Below, piece after piece: positions 5,522 through 13,589 of a DNA stretch of 15,043 nucleotides; positions within the stretch are counted from its first letter, which is position 1, and the number at the start of each line of letters is the position of its first letter. The notes under the pieces are model-generated. The model was not told the DNA's origin. It saw nothing but the letters and a program-made list of their open reading frames with translations, and searched no databases. The DNA comes from Bacteroides sp. CAG:1060_57_27 (lineage in GTDB: Bacteria; Bacteroidota; Bacteroidia; Bacteroidales; UBA932). The translations under genes and the position numbers were made by a program. The stretch spans positions 1 to 15,043 of the forward strand of contig MNQT01000002.1 in assembly GCA_001915575.1 (NCBI GenBank), written 5' to 3'.

Positions 5522-6172
5522 ATGAAATTCAAACTTGTCGTTTTTGACCTTGACGGGACACTGCTCGATACCATAGAAGACCTCGGTGTGGCGGTGAACC
5601 ATGCGCTCTCCCTGCGCTCCCTGCCCCTGCACGATGCAGCGCAGTACAGGCTTATGGTGGGCAACGGCGTGCGCAAGCTCGTGCAGCGCGCCCTGCCGGA
5701 AGAACTTTCCGGTGACGGGGCCTTCGTGGACTCTATGCTGTCCGACTTCATGGACTACTATTGTTCCCATATCGACATACATACCCGTCCCTATCCCGGG
5801 ATGGAGGCCCTCGTATCGAGGCTCGACGCTTCCGGAGTGCGGCTCGCCGTAGCCTCGAACAAGTTCCAGGAAGGTGCGGAGCGGCTTGTGCGCGGCTTCT
5901 TCCCCGGAATACCTTTCGTAAGGGTCATGGGTGCCGCCGAGGGGCTGCCTCTCAAGCCCGATCCGGCAGTGGTGCTCGACATAGTGTCCGCTTCCGGCCT
6001 GACGCCCGGCGATACGGTCATGGTTGGCGACTCCGGTACGGATGTCGACACTGCGAAGGCTGCAGGCGTGAAGAGCATAGGCGTGGCATGGGGCTTCCGT
6101 CCCGATGCCGCCGCCCGTGCGGACATGTATGCCTGCGACGCCGCGCAGCTTGAAGGCTATCTGCTGGGCTGA
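5522..6172 (+). CDS. HAD-family hydrolase, phosphoglycolate phosphatase-like
   Basis: This 216-residue haloacid-dehalogenase-type phosphatase is close to Gph/PgmB proteins. Motif I is FDLDGTLLD with the nucleophile Asp9 and acid Asp11. An alpha-helical cap follows (about 16-80), then motif II VASNK, motif III lysine in KPDP and motif IV GDSGTDVDTAKAAG. All catalytic residues are present, so the enzyme should be active. Substrate specificity cannot be read from the sequence; 2-phosphoglycolate is the conventional guess. The ATG at 5522 starts directly at the homology. Its 3' end overlaps the 3' end of the converging permease gene by 16 bp. A weak -7-like TATCTTCG (5510-5517) lies only 4 nt upstream of the ATG. 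Confidence 0.88.
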   Translation: MKFKLVVFDLDGTLLDTIEDLGVAVNHALSLRSLPLHDAAQYRLMVGNGVRKLVQRALPEELSGDGAFVDSMLSDFMDYYCSHIDIHTRPYPGMEALVSRLDASGVRLAVASNKFQEGAERLVRGFFPGIPFVRVMGAAEGLPLKPDPAVVLDIVSASGLTPGDTVMVGDSGTDVDTAKAAGVKSIGVAWGFRPDAAARADMYACDAAQLEGYLLG

Positions 6173-6975
6173 TCCTCCGCGTCTTTGTGCTGCCTTACGA
6201 ACAGCAGCGCCGTCAGAGGGAGCGCGATTATCGCCATGGTCGCGCTTATGGGCAGGTATATCCCGAAGTTCACATACTCGGTGACGAGGTAGGTCACGAG
6301 CAGCAGTGCAATGCCCATTGCTGACGATATCAGGTAGTGGATCCTGATGTCGGTGTTGCGGCATACCGTCCGGCTCAGGTTGGGTACCCCGAGGGATATG
6401 AACCCTATGGGGCCGCAGATGCTCACGGCGGAAGTCACGAGGAACATTATCATCAGCAGGTCCAGCGCCTTGTGCATGGCCGGAAGTTCGATTTCTCCGC
6501 GGAAGTGGCGGGTGAGCCTGCGGCTGTCTGCCAGCGCGGCTCCGAGCCCCAGGACGAAAAGCACCAGGGAGAACGCCACGTCGGCGCCGGTGACTCCCTC
6601 CATTCTGAAGTTGGCCGCACCCCAGAGGTAGTATTTCTGCATCAGGTCGGGGCTCGGCGCGTTGGTCACCACTATGGTGCCGAGCGAACCGATGAACGTG
6701 CCGAACAGTATGCCGAAGGTTATCAGCTTGCGCGTGGAGACCTTCAGCGTCACGAGGAAGCATACGGCGGTGCATATCAGCGTGCAGATGAAGGATCCCA
6801 CCGTGAGCGAGCACCAGCCCGACATGGTCGCGGCAGCCGCTCCGAGGCATGCTGCGGAGCCCAGCCCGAGGGAGTATACGTCCCCCAGCTGGTTGCGCCA
6901 CAGGTACTGCATCTGTATGCCCCCGACCGGGAGGGCGATCCCTGAAAGGATTACATATAATATGCTCAGAAACAT
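6157..6975 (-). CDS. Short FecCD/BtuC-type ABC transporter permease
   Basis: This 272-residue, strongly hydrophobic protein of the FecCD family is the type that forms the membrane channel of vitamin B12 and iron-siderophore importers. Recognisable blocks are the VGGIQMQYLWRNQLGD segment near residue 17 (the GxxxQxxxRNPLADP region of relatives), ICGPIGFISLGVPNLSR (the GPIGFVGLxxPHxxR loop that contacts the ATPase) and a final membrane segment with YLPISATMAI. Relatives are about 330 residues; this one lacks roughly the first 50-60, including the first membrane helix. An in-frame TAA lies 42 bp upstream of the ATG with no start codon between, so the short form is not a start-choice error. No binding protein or ATPase gene is nearby. 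It follows the BtuB-like receptor by 31 bp, so cobalamin import is the likely role. Confidence 0.8.
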   Translation of the reverse strand: MFLSILYVILSGIALPVGGIQMQYLWRNQLGDVYSLGLGSAACLGAAAATMSGWCSLTVGSFICTLICTAVCFLVTLKVSTRKLITFGILFGTFIGSLGTIVVTNAPSPDLMQKYYLWGAANFRMEGVTGADVAFSLVLFVLGLGAALADSRRLTRHFRGEIELPAMHKALDLLMIMFLVTSAVSICGPIGFISLGVPNLSRTVCRNTDIRIHYLISSAMGIALLLVTYLVTEYVNFGIYLPISATMAIIALPLTALLFVRQHKDAEDQPSR

Positions 6976-7006
6976 GGTGTCGTAGTTTTTGTGGCTTTCG
7001 GCTGCG

Positions 7007-8800
7007 TCAGAAGGTTACCGCAACGCTCGCCTGCAGCGAGCGTCCCGGCAGGGGATAGTGCCTTACGGCCTCGTAGCGGCAGTCGAGCAGGTTCAGGGCC
7101 TTGACCCCGAGACGCAGGGCGAGCCTGCCGGAAAGTGAGAACTCCTTGCCGGCCGAGATGTTGAGGCTGTTCCAGTCGGGCAGCTGTCCGTAGGAGTCGA
7201 ATCTTCCGCACCTCAGTATCCAGTCCAGCGAGGCGCTCCAGCCGCGGCAGGAGGCATGTGCGCCCGCGCTCAGTGAGTGCCTTGCGATGTAGGGGACCTG
7301 CATGCCGTAGCTGCTGCCGTCCGGAGTGCGGTCGGTGGCGTCCTGGAACGCATATTTCAGCCTGAGTCCCCAGTCGAGGCGCGTACCTTCGTGCCCGAGA
7401 GAGAGTCCGGCTTCGGTTCCGAGGACTTCGACCCTGCCTATGTTGTACGGAAGCCAGATGTTCGGATCTTCCTCGGTGGGTGCCGAGCTTATCCTGTCCT
7501 TGAGCAGGTTGTAGAAGCCGTCGAGGCTCGCCGTCAGTTTCCAGCCGTCTCCGGAGGAACGGTTCCACTTCAGCCCGAGACCGCTCAGCATGGCGTCTTC
7601 CGGTCTGAGCTCCGGGTTGCCGTAGCCTGTATAGTAGAGTTCGTTGAAAGTAGGCACCCTGTACGCCCTGCGGACGAATGCGTTCAGGCCTGCTCCGCCT
7701 CCGAGGTCCAGGCTGAGGTCGGCCCAGGGAGAGAGCGCCTGCCTCGAGCCGCGTCCGGTGTCGAGCCATGTATCGTATTGCACTCCGGCGTTGATGTCGA
7801 GGCGCCTGAGGTCGAGCGATGCCGATATTCCGGCCGTGATGCCGGTGCGTGAAGCCTCATAGCTGTCGGCCTTCAGCGCATCGTGCGAAACTGAGGCGTT
7901 CAGGGCGGTGCCGAGCCTCTTTCCCAGGGCGAAACGGTGCGTCGAGTTGAGCTGCAGGCCTTTCTGGTGGTATTCGTTGTCGCCCCAGCTGCTCGTGTAG
8001 AACATTTCGTCGAGCGAGGCCTTGGCGCTGAGATCGAGCGTGTACAAGTCCGAGAATGCCTTGTGCAGGCTGCCCTGTATGAATGCGTTGGCGTCGTCCT
8101 GCCTGTCGTCGGACGGGTAGGTCGAAGAGCCCGGTACGCCGCGTGCGGCGCTGTTCAGGTACGCCTTGGCATGCCATTCTCCTCTGTGGAGGCTGCCCCA
8201 GAAGTCGGCTCCTGCCCTGAACTGGCGTATGTCGTTGTTCGTGCGCCTGGTCCCGTCTGCGAGCGGATAGTCTCCCCGGCTCCACAGGGCTCCGAGGTTG
8301 GCGCTGGCTCCGACCCTGTCGGAAAGCCTGAAGTCGAGCCTGGCGGAGGGCATCCATGTCCCGAAGGAGCCGGCTTCCAGCGAGGCGCGTCCTCTGAATG
8401 ACTGTCCGGAAGGGAATACCGGCCGCGCGGTGTTGAAGCTTATGCTGTTCTGGGCGTAGTCGATTACGGCCGACGAGAGCGAACGGAAGTCGATGAAGCT
8501 CAGGTCCGGCTGCCCGCTCTGTACGTTGGCCGCCTTCACTCCGTCTATGTAGACGGCGGTGTGCGCGCTGCCGAGTCCGCGCAGGCTGATGCTTTTCAGG
8601 CCCGACAGCCCGCCATAGTCGCTGAGACCCAGGGAGGGTGCGAGATAGACGAGTTCGTCGCTTGAGCTGATGTTTTCGAGTGAAAGGGTGTCGGTCCTCG
8701 ACACGACCACCCCGCGGTCTGCGATGACCGTCACGCCCTGGAGCGTGTCCGACGCCTGCGCCGGTGGCAGCAGCGCCGTCAGCAAGATAGATAATAACAT
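7007..8800 (-). CDS. btuB: TonB-dependent cobalamin receptor, BtuB-like
   Basis: This 597-residue outer-membrane receptor is predicted to import vitamin B12 with energy from TonB. A signal peptide spans about residues 1-17 (MLLSILLTALLPPAQAS). A TonB-box-like stretch VTVIADRG follows, and the plug domain runs to about 130 (ISLRGLGSAHTAVYIDGVKAANVQSGQPDLSFI). The rest is a beta-barrel, ending in a terminal phenylalanine (ASVAVTF), the usual outer-membrane assembly signal. It lacks the carboxypeptidase-like N-terminal domain of SusC proteins. The ATG at 8800 is chosen because it begins the signal peptide; the longer open frame runs into the riboswitch. Substrate is inferred from the cobalamin riboswitch just upstream. 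The permease follows in the same unit. Confidence 0.88.
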   Translation of the reverse strand: MLLSILLTALLPPAQASDTLQGVTVIADRGVVVSRTDTLSLENISSSDELVYLAPSLGLSDYGGLSGLKSISLRGLGSAHTAVYIDGVKAANVQSGQPDLSFIDFRSLSSAVIDYAQNSISFNTARPVFPSGQSFRGRASLEAGSFGTWMPSARLDFRLSDRVGASANLGALWSRGDYPLADGTRRTNNDIRQFRAGADFWGSLHRGEWHAKAYLNSAARGVPGSSTYPSDDRQDDANAFIQGSLHKAFSDLYTLDLSAKASLDEMFYTSSWGDNEYHQKGLQLNSTHRFALGKRLGTALNASVSHDALKADSYEASRTGITAGISASLDLRRLDINAGVQYDTWLDTGRGSRQALSPWADLSLDLGGGAGLNAFVRRAYRVPTFNELYYTGYGNPELRPEDAMLSGLGLKWNRSSGDGWKLTASLDGFYNLLKDRISSAPTEEDPNIWLPYNIGRVEVLGTEAGLSLGHEGTRLDWGLRLKYAFQDATDRTPDGSSYGMQVPYIARHSLSAGAHASCRGWSASLDWILRCGRFDSYGQLPDWNSLNISAGKEFSLSGRLALRLGVKALNLLDCRYEAVRHYPLPGRSLQASVAVTF

Positions 8801-8853
8801 TTTGATGTGCGTCTTTGGGCAGGCTTGCCCCCGAGCCTTGCTGTTCAACTTGC

Positions 8854-9030
8854 TTGCGGCAGGTCTTCTGACTCGTCCCGTCTCCCGCGCCTTCTCACCC
8901 CGTGCGGGGCAATGGCATTCTGATGCGGAAGACATCCACAGGACACACAGCTGCGGGCACAGTTCCGGACTCCGACCGGATTCCCTCTTGGGGATGTCCC
9001 GGAGCCTCGCCCGGGAGCATCACACCGCAA
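8854..9030 (-). promoter_or_regulatory. Cobalamin (AdoCbl/B12) riboswitch
   Basis: On the minus strand the leader carries the B12 box AGTCAGAAGACCTGCC (8858-8873), near-identical to the family consensus. It also has the core GGGAATCCGGTCGGAGTCC and the element TGCCCGCAGCTGTG further 5'. A P1 stem TTGCGG (9025-9030) with CCGCAA (8854-8859) closes the domain. Between the aptamer and the ATG at 8800 there are small GC-rich hairpins (such as AGGCT/AGCCT) but no T-tract, so control is more likely at translation than by termination. It would shut off btuB and the permease when cobalamin is plentiful. Confidence 0.95.
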
Positions 9031-9038
9031 ACCGGGCG

Positions 9039-9046
9039 CAAAGGTA
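9039..9046 (-). promoter_or_regulatory. -7 element of the riboswitch/btuB promoter
   Basis: The minus strand reads TACCTTTG, an exact TAnnTTTG match, ending 8 nt before the P1 stem of the riboswitch. The -33 region has no TTTG. It lies between the radical SAM stop codon and the riboswitch, so btuB has its own promoter. Confidence 0.7.
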
Positions 9047-9060
9047 TGAAAAAATAATGA

Positions 9061-9816
9061 TTATCCGCTGATGCTGATGTCGAAACCCTCCTCGATGAGG
9101 TCGGCGACCAGCTCGCGCATCCTTTCCCCGCTGAACTTCTCGAGCCCCTGCTCGGGCGTGGGCCTGTCGATCGTATAGACCATTATCCCGCGCGGACGCA
9201 GTTCCCGCACTATACGCTTCCAGCCGTCCAGCACTTCGGGGCTCGAGGAGTCGAAGTAGGGGCAGCTGAGGAACATGGTCTGGAGCACGAAGTCTCCCTC
9301 GAAGCCCCGCAGCGCCTCGACCACCCTCTGCAGGCTGTAGCCGGGAGCCGGACGGTTGATTTTCTGCACCAGCTCGTCGGTGGGGGCGTCTATCTTCATT
9401 ATCGGATTGTCCACCTTCCTGAGCGCACGTAACACTTCGGGTATGTGCACTCTCGTGGCGTTGGAGAGCACCGAGACCTTCGTGCCCGGACAGTACCTGT
9501 CCCTGAGTCCGAGCGTGTCGTCTATTATGCGCGGGAACTCGGGGTTCAGCGTGGGCTCTCCGTCTCCGGAGAAGGTTATCGAGTCTATCTTCGTATGCTG
9601 CTCCGCGAGTCCGCGCAGCTTCGCCTCCAATGCGGAGCGCACCTCGTCCGCCGAGGGTATCCTCTTGTCCGCGAGCCCGTCGCGGTTCCAGCCGCATTCG
9701 CAGTATATGCAGTCGAACGAGCATATCTTGCCCTCCCTCGGGAGGAGGTTTATCCCGAGCGACGAGCCGAGGCGGCGGCTGAAGATAGGCCCGAATACGG
9801 TGTCTTCCCTGAGCAT
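9061..9816 (-). CDS. Radical SAM protein (COG0731-like), function unknown
   Basis: This 251-residue radical SAM enzyme has the [4Fe-4S] motif CSFDCIYC (Cys32, Cys36, Cys39; CX3CX2C) and the SAM-contacting GDGEPTLNP (84-92). The opening FGPIFSRRLGSSLGINLLP (8-26) resembles the FGPVPSRRLGxSLG signature of the COG0731 group, which is related to wyosine-base enzymes but mostly uncharacterised. There is no extra C-terminal Fe-S domain. The ATG at 9816 lies one base after the purF stop codon, so the two are translated from one mRNA and probably coupled. A link to purine metabolism, RNA modification or Fe-S status is possible but is only inference from the neighbour. Confidence 0.85.
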   Translation of the reverse strand: MLREDTVFGPIFSRRLGSSLGINLLPREGKICSFDCIYCECGWNRDGLADKRIPSADEVRSALEAKLRGLAEQHTKIDSITFSGDGEPTLNPEFPRIIDDTLGLRDRYCPGTKVSVLSNATRVHIPEVLRALRKVDNPIMKIDAPTDELVQKINRPAPGYSLQRVVEALRGFEGDFVLQTMFLSCPYFDSSSPEVLDGWKRIVRELRPRGIMVYTIDRPTPEQGLEKFSGERMRELVADLIEEGFDISISG

Positions 9817-9817
9817 C

Positions 9818-11230
9818 TCAGAACTTTCCGTCTTTGTTGGCCTCCTCGAGGCTCTGGTACAGGTAGGTGGGGTAGCTGCCGTTGAAGCAGGCGAGGCACA
9901 GCTCGCTGCGGTGCCCGGCCTCGAACAGGGCCTTCTCCGAAAGGAAGGCTATCGAGTCCACGCCGAGTATGTCCATGACCTCGTCGAGGGTCTTGTGCGC
10001 GCACAGCAGTTCTTCGTAGGTCGAGATGTCGATGCCGTAGAAGCAGGGACGGGTGATCTGCGGGCTCGCTATCCTGAGGTGGACTTCCGTCGCGCCGGCG
10101 TCCCTCAGCATGCCTACTATCCTTTTGGACGTGGTTCCACGCACCACGGAGTCGTCTATAAGCACGACCCTCTTCCCTCCCACGACGCTCTTGACGGGGG
10201 AGAGCTTCATCCTTACGCCGCGGTCGCGCAGTTCCTGCGAGGGCTGGATGAAGGTGCGGCCTATGTACTTGTTCTTCACGAGCCCCATTTCGTAGGGGAG
10301 CCCCGATGCCTCGGCATAGCCCATTGCGGCGCTCAGGCTCGAGTCAGGCACTCCCACGACTATGTCTGCGTCGGCCGGAGCCTCCTCGAAGAGCAGGCGG
10401 CCGGAGAGCTTGCGGAAGTTGTGCACGTTGCAGCCCTCTATGTCGCTGTCGGGACGGGAGAAGTAGATATATTCCATTGCGCACATGAAGTGGTGCTGGA
10501 AGTCGGAGTATCTGCTCGACCTTATGCCCTTGTGGTCGATAGTGACTATCTCTCCGGGCTCGAGGTCGCGTATGAACTTCGCGCCCATCACGTCCAGCGC
10601 GCATGTCTCGCTGCTGACGACATATCCGTCGCCGAGGGCGCCGATCGAGAGCGGCCTGAGTCCGTGCTTGTCGCGGCAGGCATAGATGCGGTTCTTTGTC
10701 ATTATCAGGAACGCGAACGCCCCCTCCATCATGTTCAGGGCCTCCTTGATGGACAGTATGCGCGGACGCTTGCGGTCCTTGGTGTCCTTGCGTATCAGGT
10801 GGGCGAGAATCTCGCTGTCGGAGCTCGACTGGAACAGGGTCCCGTGGTCCTCGAGGTAGCGGCGCAGCTGGTGCGAGTTCACGATGTTGCCGTTGTGGGC
10901 TATGGCGAAGTCGCCGGTGTTGTGGTGGAAGAGGAAAGGCTGCACGTTGTCTATGCCCCCGCCTCCCGTGGTCGAGTACCTGACGTGGCCTATGGCCATG
11001 TCGCCTTCGAGCGAGGCCAGCCGGCCGCCGTCGAATATTTCGGTGACCAGACCCTCTCCCTTTATCCTCCTGAGTTCGCCAGAGGAGCTGCGGGCTACGA
11101 TTCCGCATCCCTCCTGACCCCTGTGCTGCAGGGCGTGCAGGCCGTAATACACCAGATTCGCGGCGCACGGGACGCCGTAGATTCCGAAGACCCCGCACTC
11201 TTCGCGGAGCTCTCTGTCCTGAAAGTTCAT
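9818..11230 (-). CDS. purF: Amidophosphoribosyltransferase
   Basis: PurF makes 5-phosphoribosylamine from PRPP and glutamine, the committed step of purine synthesis. The protein has 470 residues from the ATG at 11230. An 11-residue propeptide (MNFQDRELREE) precedes Cys12, which becomes the N-terminal nucleophile after cleavage. The glutaminase domain (to about 240) shows HRGQEGCGIV and GHVRYSTTGG. The phosphoribosyltransferase domain has the PRPP loop VLIDDSVVRGTTS (356-368). Cysteines at 250, 396, 445 and 448 (CLAC) match the four [4Fe-4S] ligands of the Bacillus-type enzyme, so it is predicted to be an oxygen-sensitive iron-sulfur form. A longer start at 11272 is rejected because it precedes the promoter. 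Confidence 0.96.
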   Translation of the reverse strand: MNFQDRELREECGVFGIYGVPCAANLVYYGLHALQHRGQEGCGIVARSSSGELRRIKGEGLVTEIFDGGRLASLEGDMAIGHVRYSTTGGGGIDNVQPFLFHHNTGDFAIAHNGNIVNSHQLRRYLEDHGTLFQSSSDSEILAHLIRKDTKDRKRPRILSIKEALNMMEGAFAFLIMTKNRIYACRDKHGLRPLSIGALGDGYVVSSETCALDVMGAKFIRDLEPGEIVTIDHKGIRSSRYSDFQHHFMCAMEYIYFSRPDSDIEGCNVHNFRKLSGRLLFEEAPADADIVVGVPDSSLSAAMGYAEASGLPYEMGLVKNKYIGRTFIQPSQELRDRGVRMKLSPVKSVVGGKRVVLIDDSVVRGTTSKRIVGMLRDAGATEVHLRIASPQITRPCFYGIDISTYEELLCAHKTLDEVMDILGVDSIAFLSEKALFEAGHRSELCLACFNGSYPTYLYQSLEEANKDGKF

Positions 11231-11236
11231 AACGCG

Positions 11237-11244
11237 CAAATGTA
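11237..11244 (-). promoter_or_regulatory. -7 element of the purF promoter
   Basis: The minus strand reads TACATTTG, matching TAnnTTTG, and lies only 6 nt before the purF ATG, which suggests a leaderless or nearly leaderless mRNA. A T-rich stretch stands at the -33 position rather than TTTG. The divergent purC promoter is about 30 bp away. Confidence 0.65.
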
Positions 11245-11273
11245 ATATATTTTTCTTGTTCTGAAAAAACATC

Positions 11274-11281
11274 TAACTTTG
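11274..11281 (+). promoter_or_regulatory. -7 element of the purC-purB promoter
   Basis: TAACTTTG matches TAnnTTTG and lies 29 nt before the purC ATG. The expected -33 position holds a T-run rather than TTTG. The leader is AT-rich with no Shine-Dalgarno sequence, as usual in Bacteroidota. Confidence 0.65.
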
Positions 11282-11310
11282 CGTGTCATTAAATTTTCTT
11301 CTTCATTCTT

Positions 11311-12264
11311 ATGAAAGCATTGCTTAGTACTGACTTCAGTTTCGAGGACCAGAAGTCCCGCTATCAGGGCAAGGTTCGCGACGTCTACAGCATCGGAGAC
11401 GACTACCTCGTAATGGTCGCCACAGACCGTATCTCGGCATTCGACGTGGTGCTCCCCGAGGGTATCCCCTACAAGGGGCAGGTGCTCAACCAGATTGCAT
11501 CCAAGTTCCTCGACGCCACTTCCGACATCATTCCCAACTGGAAGATAGCGGAGGTCGACCCTATGGCGACGGTGGGCTACAGGTGCGAGCCTTTCAAGGT
11601 CGAGATGGTGGTCAGGGGCTACCTGACAGGACACGCCTGGCGTGAGTACAAGGCCGGCAGGCGCAGCCTCTGCGGAGTCGCCCTGCCCGACGGCATGGTG
11701 GAGAACCAGAAGTTCCCCGAACCGATAATCACCCCGACCACCAAGGCCGAGGCCGGCCATGACGAGGACATAAGCAAGGAGGAGATAATCGCCCGCGGCA
11801 TAGTTTCCGCCGACGACTACGCCCGTCTGGAGGAATATACGCTGGCCCTGTACCGCCGCGGTTGCGAAATGGCAGCGCAGAAGGGTCTGATACTCGTAGA
11901 CACCAAGTACGAGTTCGGAAAGCGGGACGGACAGATAATGCTCATGGACGAGATACATACGCCCGACTCATCGCGCTACTTCTATGCCGACGGCTACGAG
12001 CAGAGGCTCGCCTCAGGGGAGAGGCAGCGCCAGCTCTCCAAGGAGTTCGTCCGCGAGTGGCTTATGGCGGGCGGCTTCCAGGGACTCGAGGGCCAGAAGG
12101 TTCCCGAGATGACCCCCGCCGTGGTGAAGGACATCACCGACCGCTATGTCGAGCTCTACGAGCATATCACCGGCGAGAAGTTCTCCCCTGCGGAGAGCGA
12201 CGATCCCGCAGCGCGCATAGAGTCCAATATCAGGCACTTCCTCGAAACCCATAAGAACGGCTGA
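11311..12264 (+). CDS. purC: Phosphoribosylaminoimidazole-succinocarboxamide synthase
   Basis: PurC joins aspartate to CAIR with ATP to form SAICAR. This is the long form of 317 residues. Signature blocks are [14 protein letters not shown] (18-31), [20 protein letters not shown] (37-56), [13 protein letters not shown] (98-110) and [11 protein letters not shown] (193-203) with [15 protein letters not shown]. All expected ATP and substrate regions appear intact. The ATG at 11311 begins the conserved N-terminus. purB follows after only 5 bp, so the two form an operon, divergent from purF across an 80-bp gap. Confidence 0.97.
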   Translation: MKALLSTDFSFEDQKSRYQGKVRDVYSIGDDYLVMVATDRISAFDVVLPEGIPYKGQVLNQIASKFLDATSDIIPNWKIAEVDPMATVGYRCEPFKVEMVVRGYLTGHAWREYKAGRRSLCGVALPDGMVENQKFPEPIITPTTKAEAGHDEDISKEEIIARGIVSADDYARLEEYTLALYRRGCEMAAQKGLILVDTKYEFGKRDGQIMLMDEIHTPDSSRYFYADGYEQRLASGERQRQLSKEFVREWLMAGGFQGLEGQKVPEMTPAVVKDITDRYVELYEHITGEKFSPAESDDPAARIESNIRHFLETHKNG

Positions 12265-12269
12265 ACACC

Positions 12270-13571
12270 ATGATAGAGAGATATTCAAGGAAGGTGATGC
12301 GCGACGTCTGGACCGAGGAGAACAAGTTCAGCGCCTATCTCGAGGTGGAGACCCTCGCGGCCGAGGCCTGGAGCAGGCTCGGCGTCGTGCCTGAGGAAGA
12401 TGTGGAGAAGATACGCGCCAACGCCACTTTCAAGGTCGAGCGCATCAAGGAGATAGAGCAGCAGACCCGCCACGACGTCGTGGCATTCACCCGTGCCGTG
12501 AGCGAGAGCCTCGGCGAGGAGAAGAAATGGGTGCACTACGGGCTCACCTCCACCGATGTCGTGGACACGGCCAACGGCTACCTGCTCAAGCAGGCCGACG
12601 CCATACTGCTCAAGGACCTCGAGGAGTTCCAGGCGGTGCTCAGGAAGCGCGCCCTCGAGTTCAGGTCCACTCCCTGCATCGGCAGGACCCATGGAGTCCA
12701 TGCCGACATCACCTCGTTCGGCCTGAAGTGGGCCCTGTGGTATGAGGAGATGAAGCGTAACATCGACCGTTTCAAGTATGCTGCGGCAGGAGTGGAGGCC
12801 GGCAAGATGAGCGGCGCAGTGGGCAACTTCGCCAACATCCCTCCGTTCATCCAGGACTATGTGTGCGGGAAACTCGGCATACATTCCGCCGACATATCGA
12901 CGCAGGTGCTCCAGAGGGACAGGCATGCGTTCTACATTGCCACCCTCGCGATAATAGCCTCCACGCTCGAGCAGATGGCCTTCGAGGTGCGCAACCTCCA
13001 GCGTACCGAGGTGCGCGAGGCCGAGGAAGCCTTCGCCAAGGGACAGAAGGGCTCCAGCGCGATGCCCCACAAGCGCAACCCGATAAGCAGCGAGAACATC
13101 TGCGGCTGCGCGAGGGTCATGCGCGGATATATGAGCGCGTCCTGCGAGAACGTGGCCCTGTGGCACGAGAGGGACATCTCGCATTCGTCCACCGAGAGGA
13201 TCATCCTGCCCGACGCCACCGAGCTGCTCGACTATATGCTGACCCGCTTCAAGGGCATACTCGAGAACCTCGTGGTATATCCCGAGACCATGCTCGCCAA
13301 CATCTACCGCACGAGGGGAGTGATATTCGCCCAGAGGGTTATGAACGCCCTGATAGGCAAGGGACTTTCGCGCGAGGAGGCGTACGACACGGTGCAGCCC
13401 ATAGCTATGAAGGCATGGACCGAGGGTCTCGACTACCAGACCCTGCTCTCGGAGTCCGGCAAGGTCATGGGTCTGCTCACAAAAGAAGAACTCGAGAGCT
13501 GTTTCACCCTCGAGTACTACTTCAAGAACGTCGACTATATCTTCAGGCGCGTCGGAATCCTCGACGCCTGA
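12270..13571 (+). CDS. purB: Adenylosuccinate lyase
   Basis: PurB releases fumarate from SAICAR to give AICAR, and from adenylosuccinate to give AMP. The 433-residue protein belongs to the fumarase/aspartase superfamily. It shows the family signature [17 protein letters not shown] (about 260-276) with the flexible catalytic-serine loop, plus TSTDVVDT (93-100) and GRTHGVHA (138-145) carrying the catalytic histidine region. The length is typical of the short bacterial form. It is the last gene of the purC-purB operon; PurC product is PurB substrate. Its stop codon lies 18 bp from the converging purA stop, with no terminator hairpin visible between them. Confidence 0.97.
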   Translation: MIERYSRKVMRDVWTEENKFSAYLEVETLAAEAWSRLGVVPEEDVEKIRANATFKVERIKEIEQQTRHDVVAFTRAVSESLGEEKKWVHYGLTSTDVVDTANGYLLKQADAILLKDLEEFQAVLRKRALEFRSTPCIGRTHGVHADITSFGLKWALWYEEMKRNIDRFKYAAAGVEAGKMSGAVGNFANIPPFIQDYVCGKLGIHSADISTQVLQRDRHAFYIATLAIIASTLEQMAFEVRNLQRTEVREAEEAFAKGQKGSSAMPHKRNPISSENICGCARVMRGYMSASCENVALWHERDISHSSTERIILPDATELLDYMLTRFKGILENLVVYPETMLANIYRTRGVIFAQRVMNALIGKGLSREEAYDTVQPIAMKAWTEGLDYQTLLSESGKVMGLLTKEELESCFTLEYYFKNVDYIFRRVGILDA

Positions 13572-13589
13572 AGCCCTCCGTCCTGATTG

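Noticed and set aside
8801..8935. 45-residue N-terminal extension of the BtuB-like receptor
   Set aside because: It translates the B12 box and the riboswitch expression platform; the signal peptide begins at the ATG at 8800.
9356..11245. 629-codon plus-strand frame across the radical SAM and purF genes
   Set aside because: It is antisense to two well-supported genes and has no family resemblance; GC-rich codon bias keeps the frame open.
11231..11272. Longer PurF start at 11272
   Set aside because: It would start upstream of the promoter, and the short propeptide before Cys12 fits the ATG at 11230.
11231..11310. Purine or PRPP riboswitch in the purF-purC gap
   Set aside because: The 80-bp gap is AT-rich, is filled by the two divergent promoters and shows no conserved aptamer core.
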